From positions 30,290 through 94,289 of the forward strand of contig JAHBVG010000017.1 of NCBI GenBank assembly GCA_019637695.1: 64,000 nt of DNA, in the 5' to 3' direction. A program made the translations under genes and the position numbers. Below are positions 61,979 through 64,000 of the stretch, in pieces. The stretch comes from Caldilineaceae bacterium (GTDB taxonomy: Bacteria; Chloroflexota; Anaerolineae; Caldilineales; Caldilineaceae). Below the pieces are notes generated by a model. That model made no database searches. It worked only from the letters and a program-made list of their open reading frames with translations, and was not told where the DNA came from. How positions within the stretch are numbered: position 1 is the stretch's first letter; every line of letters begins with the position of its first letter.

Positions 61979-62443
61979 TCAATCATCTGTGCTGGCGAGA
62001 CGCCTCCAAAGTTGGCGGCGCGCTTCCAGGTGAAGATGGCTTTCTGGGTCGCTGGCTTCAAGCGAGAAGAGCAGCGTGGACGCCTCGGCAGAGCGCAGCA
62101 GATCCCTGTTCTCGTCGAAGATCAGGGCGGCTTCCTCTTCATCCTGGGCGTAGAGGAATTCTTCCACCTTCTCTTCGGTAGGCGTGGCCGCCTGCCCGCG
62201 CAGGATATCTTCGAGCGTGGCGATCTGCTCTTGTAGATGGAACATGGCTTCTGGCTGCCCGGCGCGGCCAGCGTGTTCGATCATCTGCTCCAAGATCAGG
62301 GTGAATTGGGGCTCGGCAACAAATGGATAATCCTCCACCACATCGGCCATTTCCTCTTCCGAGTGCGCAGCCAGGAAGGCTTCAATTGCCTCTTGTACAG
62401 AGGTCCTTTCGTCAGCGTTTTCAGGCAGATGGGGTGAATGCAT
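61979..62443 (-). CDS. Helical repeat protein of unknown function (154 aa)
   Basis: 154 acidic residues with two helical units: AFLAAHSEEEMADVVEDYPFVAEPQFTLILEQMIEHAG and EFLYAQDEEEAALIFDENRDLLRSAEASTLLF, which resemble the degenerate repeats (AFLxAxSxEExxxIVExHPELL) next to TPR/CHAT domains in Chloroflexota and cyanobacteria. It ends 12 bases before the kinase start, so it may be part of the same operon. Function unknown. Confidence 0.78.
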   Translation of the reverse strand: MHSPHLPENADERTSVQEAIEAFLAAHSEEEMADVVEDYPFVAEPQFTLILEQMIEHAGRAGQPEAMFHLQEQIATLEDILRGQAATPTEEKVEEFLYAQDEEEAALIFDENRDLLRSAEASTLLFSLEASDPESHLHLEARRQLWRRLASTDD

Positions 62444-62748
62444 GGCAGGCTCCTTTGAATGGGTCAGTCACTGCTTTAATTCTCTAATACCTGTGTCGAG
62501 AGGTCAAGTGTGGGAGATTGGGCGGTGCATTTCAGTTTGGGGGCACTCCGGTTGGGTCGGTGACCCGACCGCCGCCGGTCCGTGACCGGCGAAGGGCATT
62601 CTTGGCCCCCAACCTGAAATAGACCGGGATTGGGGCATTAACTCTCTTCTCCGCGTCTCTCCTCTCCGCGCCTCTGTGGAAAGTCTTCTCTCTGCCTTTG
62701 CGTTAAATTGCTGCGTGGACCATGTCGTTGACCAATACAGAATTCTGC
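62444..62748. other. Intergenic region with a branched inverted repeat and CTCTGCG words
   Basis: No gene seen in about 305 bases. It contains the branched element at 62529-62620 and a run of TCTCTCCTCTCCGCGCCTCT-type words (62640-62700) reminiscent of the CTCTGCG words near 57310. Confidence 0.7.
62529..62620. repeat. Branched inverted repeat (outer stem with two inner hairpins)
   Basis: A near-perfect 16-base outer stem (62529-62544 with 62605-62620) encloses two adjacent perfect hairpins: GGTCGG-TGAC-CCGACC (62555-62570) and GCCGGTC-CGT-GACCGGC (62574-62590). The shape is a three-way junction. Confidence 0.75.
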
Positions 62749-63462
62749 TCATGCGTCCAATTGCGCCGCCAGATCGTTGAAATCTGCCGCTACCATATCG
62801 AATTTGCCCCTGTCGACAGCGTCCTCTTTGTGATCGGGTCCGTGTTCCTGTGGGCGCGGGATGTAAGCCGTGCGGAAGCCAACCCTCGCCGCTGCTTTCA
62901 GATCGCTGGGATGCGCCGCCACCATGAGGATCTGGCTGGGCGGCAGGCTTAGCAGATCCGCTGCCATGCGATAGACCCGTGCATCTGGTTTGTAACAATG
63001 GGCCAGTTCCGCCGAAAGGATACAATCCCAAACAATACCGACTGTTTTGGCAATGTTGACGAGCATGGCAAAGTTGCCGTTGGAGAGCGTAGCCACAATG
63101 TAGCGCTCGCGCAGGCGCGCGATCCCCTGGACAGCATCCGGCCAGGGATGGAGCCGATGCCAGACCTTGTTGAAATCCTCGATCTCATCGTCGCTGAGAC
63201 CGATAATGCCAAAGTCGTGGAGTAGTTTATAGAGACTCTGCTTGTGCAAGTCATCGAGTTTCGTCCAGCCCAGTTCATTTTGACGCACTCGATCCATGCT
63301 GGGTCCATATTCAGCCCGCCAATGATCGGCAAAAAGCCCCCAATCTACTTGAAGATTCTTGCGTTTGCCTAAGCGGGCGCCTTCTTCCATGATCGTGGAT
63401 CGCCAATCCACAACCGTACCGAAAATATCAAAGGTGAGCGCACGAATGTTGAGCGTTGTCAT
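62749..63462 (-). CDS. Haloacid dehalogenase type II-like HAD hydrolase
   Basis: 237 residues. Motif I is LTFDIFGTVVDWR with the nucleophile Asp, motif II is ATLSNGNFAML, the Lys region is CYKPDARVYRMAADLL and motif IV is MVAAHPSDLKAAARVG. This is the (S)-2-haloacid dehalogenase arrangement, although activity on halo-acids is unproven and housekeeping phosphatase activity is possible. ATG 63462 with AAAGGGG upstream; the frame could extend to 63513 without RBS. Confidence 0.88.
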   Translation of the reverse strand: MTTLNIRALTFDIFGTVVDWRSTIMEEGARLGKRKNLQVDWGLFADHWRAEYGPSMDRVRQNELGWTKLDDLHKQSLYKLLHDFGIIGLSDDEIEDFNKVWHRLHPWPDAVQGIARLRERYIVATLSNGNFAMLVNIAKTVGIVWDCILSAELAHCYKPDARVYRMAADLLSLPPSQILMVAAHPSDLKAAARVGFRTAYIPRPQEHGPDHKEDAVDRGKFDMVAADFNDLAAQLDA

Positions 63463-64000
63463 GGTAGATCCCCTTTCGAGCGTAGAGAGAGAGAATTGAA
63501 CGCAGGGTCGCAAAGAGAGAATTTAATGCAAAGGCGCAAAGATAGAGCGAGATCTAACGCAGATCACAGAGATGCAGAATTTTTGTCTACGTTCGTCTGC
63601 CGTCTGCCGTCCGCCGTCATCTACTCCTATGATCTTGTCTAGATCCACACTTGTCAACCGACGATTGACTAGGTTTTTTCATTTGGGTGCATCCAGAATG
63701 GGTTGAGGATTGGAAGGGGTTTGGGTGGACGGCAGACGCGCAATGGCTTACGCAGACGATATTTGTGGTGAGCCGTCCACCCAAACCCCTACCCAGACCG
63801 CCATCATCTTGATCAGTACACAATCCTCCATTTTCCCTCAGGATCGAGTCGTGCTACGATCTAGCCAATCGGAGCTATTGTCAATGAAAGGGTAACTACA
63901 AGCCCGATGCTCCGGGCGGGGCACGGACCCGCCGCTAATAGAGAAGCCATTTGAACATCATACAATTCGGTACGGGTGCTGCTTGCCGCACCCAGCGGAC
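63463..64000. other. Repeat-rich, gene-free right end
   Basis: About 540 bases with no convincing gene. It contains GCAAAG/GCGCAAAG-type words (63485-63545), three CGTCTGC-type heptamers (about 63594-63616) and a 19-bp inverted repeat at 63715-63790. A TTG at 63951 starts a short frame (LNIIQFGTG...) running off the edge; this is too short to assign. Confidence 0.65.
63715..63790. repeat. 19-bp perfect inverted repeat
   Basis: Arms 63715-63733 (AGGGGTTTGGGTGGACGGC) and 63772-63790 are exact complements, separated by 38 bases containing GCAGACGCG and CGCAGACGA. It could be a mobile-element terminus or a transcription terminator without a T tract. Confidence 0.8.

Noticed and set aside
63951..64000. 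Start of a mannitol dehydrogenase-like gene (frame beginning LNIIQFGTG) at the right edge
   Set aside because: Only about 16 codons are visible and the residues after IIQFGTG do not follow the family pattern; there is no clear ribosome binding site.

Overview
The window is about 64 kb of GC-rich bacterial chromosome, almost all of it transcribed from the minus strand. Gene content and small-gene repertoire (CimA-based isoleucine synthesis, MoxR/DUF58/VWA operon, CotH/DUF4956/VTC cluster, many small PIN, DUF433, DUF4160 and RHH cassettes, cyanobacteria-like heptamer repeats) suggest a Chloroflexota bacterium, perhaps Anaerolineae or Caldilineae. This is inference; no rRNA or tRNA gene was seen to confirm it. 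No CRISPR array, insertion sequence or prophage was recognised.

Layout. 1-3.2 kb: the end of a polytopic membrane protein cut by the window edge, then the folate pair fchA-folD. 3.3-7.4 kb: a MoxR-DUF58-VWA-VWA operon whose last gene carries a frameshift. 7.5-12 kb: an HtrA-like protease and a CotH lipoprotein/DUF4956/pseudo-receiver-VTC cluster. 12-18 kb: an unknown gene, gltX, rtcB, a DinB-like gene, mscL and a DUF433/DUF5615 pair. 18-57 kb: a branched-chain amino acid and nitrogen assimilation region (ilvD, cimA, ppc, leuB, leuD, leuC, two gltB around one gltD, leuA, ilvC, ilvN, ilvB), interrupted by small toxin-antitoxin-like cassettes, several of them broken. 57-64 kb: two small membrane-associated proteins, a two-component system, a small helical protein, a dehalogenase-like protein and repeat-rich DNA.

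How the genes fit together. IlvBN, IlvC and IlvD make the 2-oxo acids for valine, isoleucine and leucine. LeuA, LeuCD and LeuB make 2-oxoisocaproate. CimA starts a threonine-independent isoleucine route from pyruvate and acetyl-CoA that re-uses LeuCD and LeuB. GltBD would supply glutamate for the final transamination (no ilvE is in the window), and Ppc replenishes oxaloacetate. Upstream of ilvB there is a promoter, a 35-codon reading frame very rich in Leu/Ile/Val and a terminator hairpin, which together look like a transcription attenuator.

Most unusual observations: (1) the ilvB attenuator with its leader peptide; (2) a FolD lacking the two cyclohydrolase residues K54 and Q98, encoded in a 4-bp overlap with a separate cyclohydrolase gene; (3) a membrane-anchored Rieske-fold protein that has lost all four cluster ligands but keeps the structural cysteine pair; (4) a large family of intergenic hairpins whose arms are tandem 6-8 bp words, some inserted in frame inside genes; (5) a concentration of eight small defence or addiction-type cassettes, half of them decayed.
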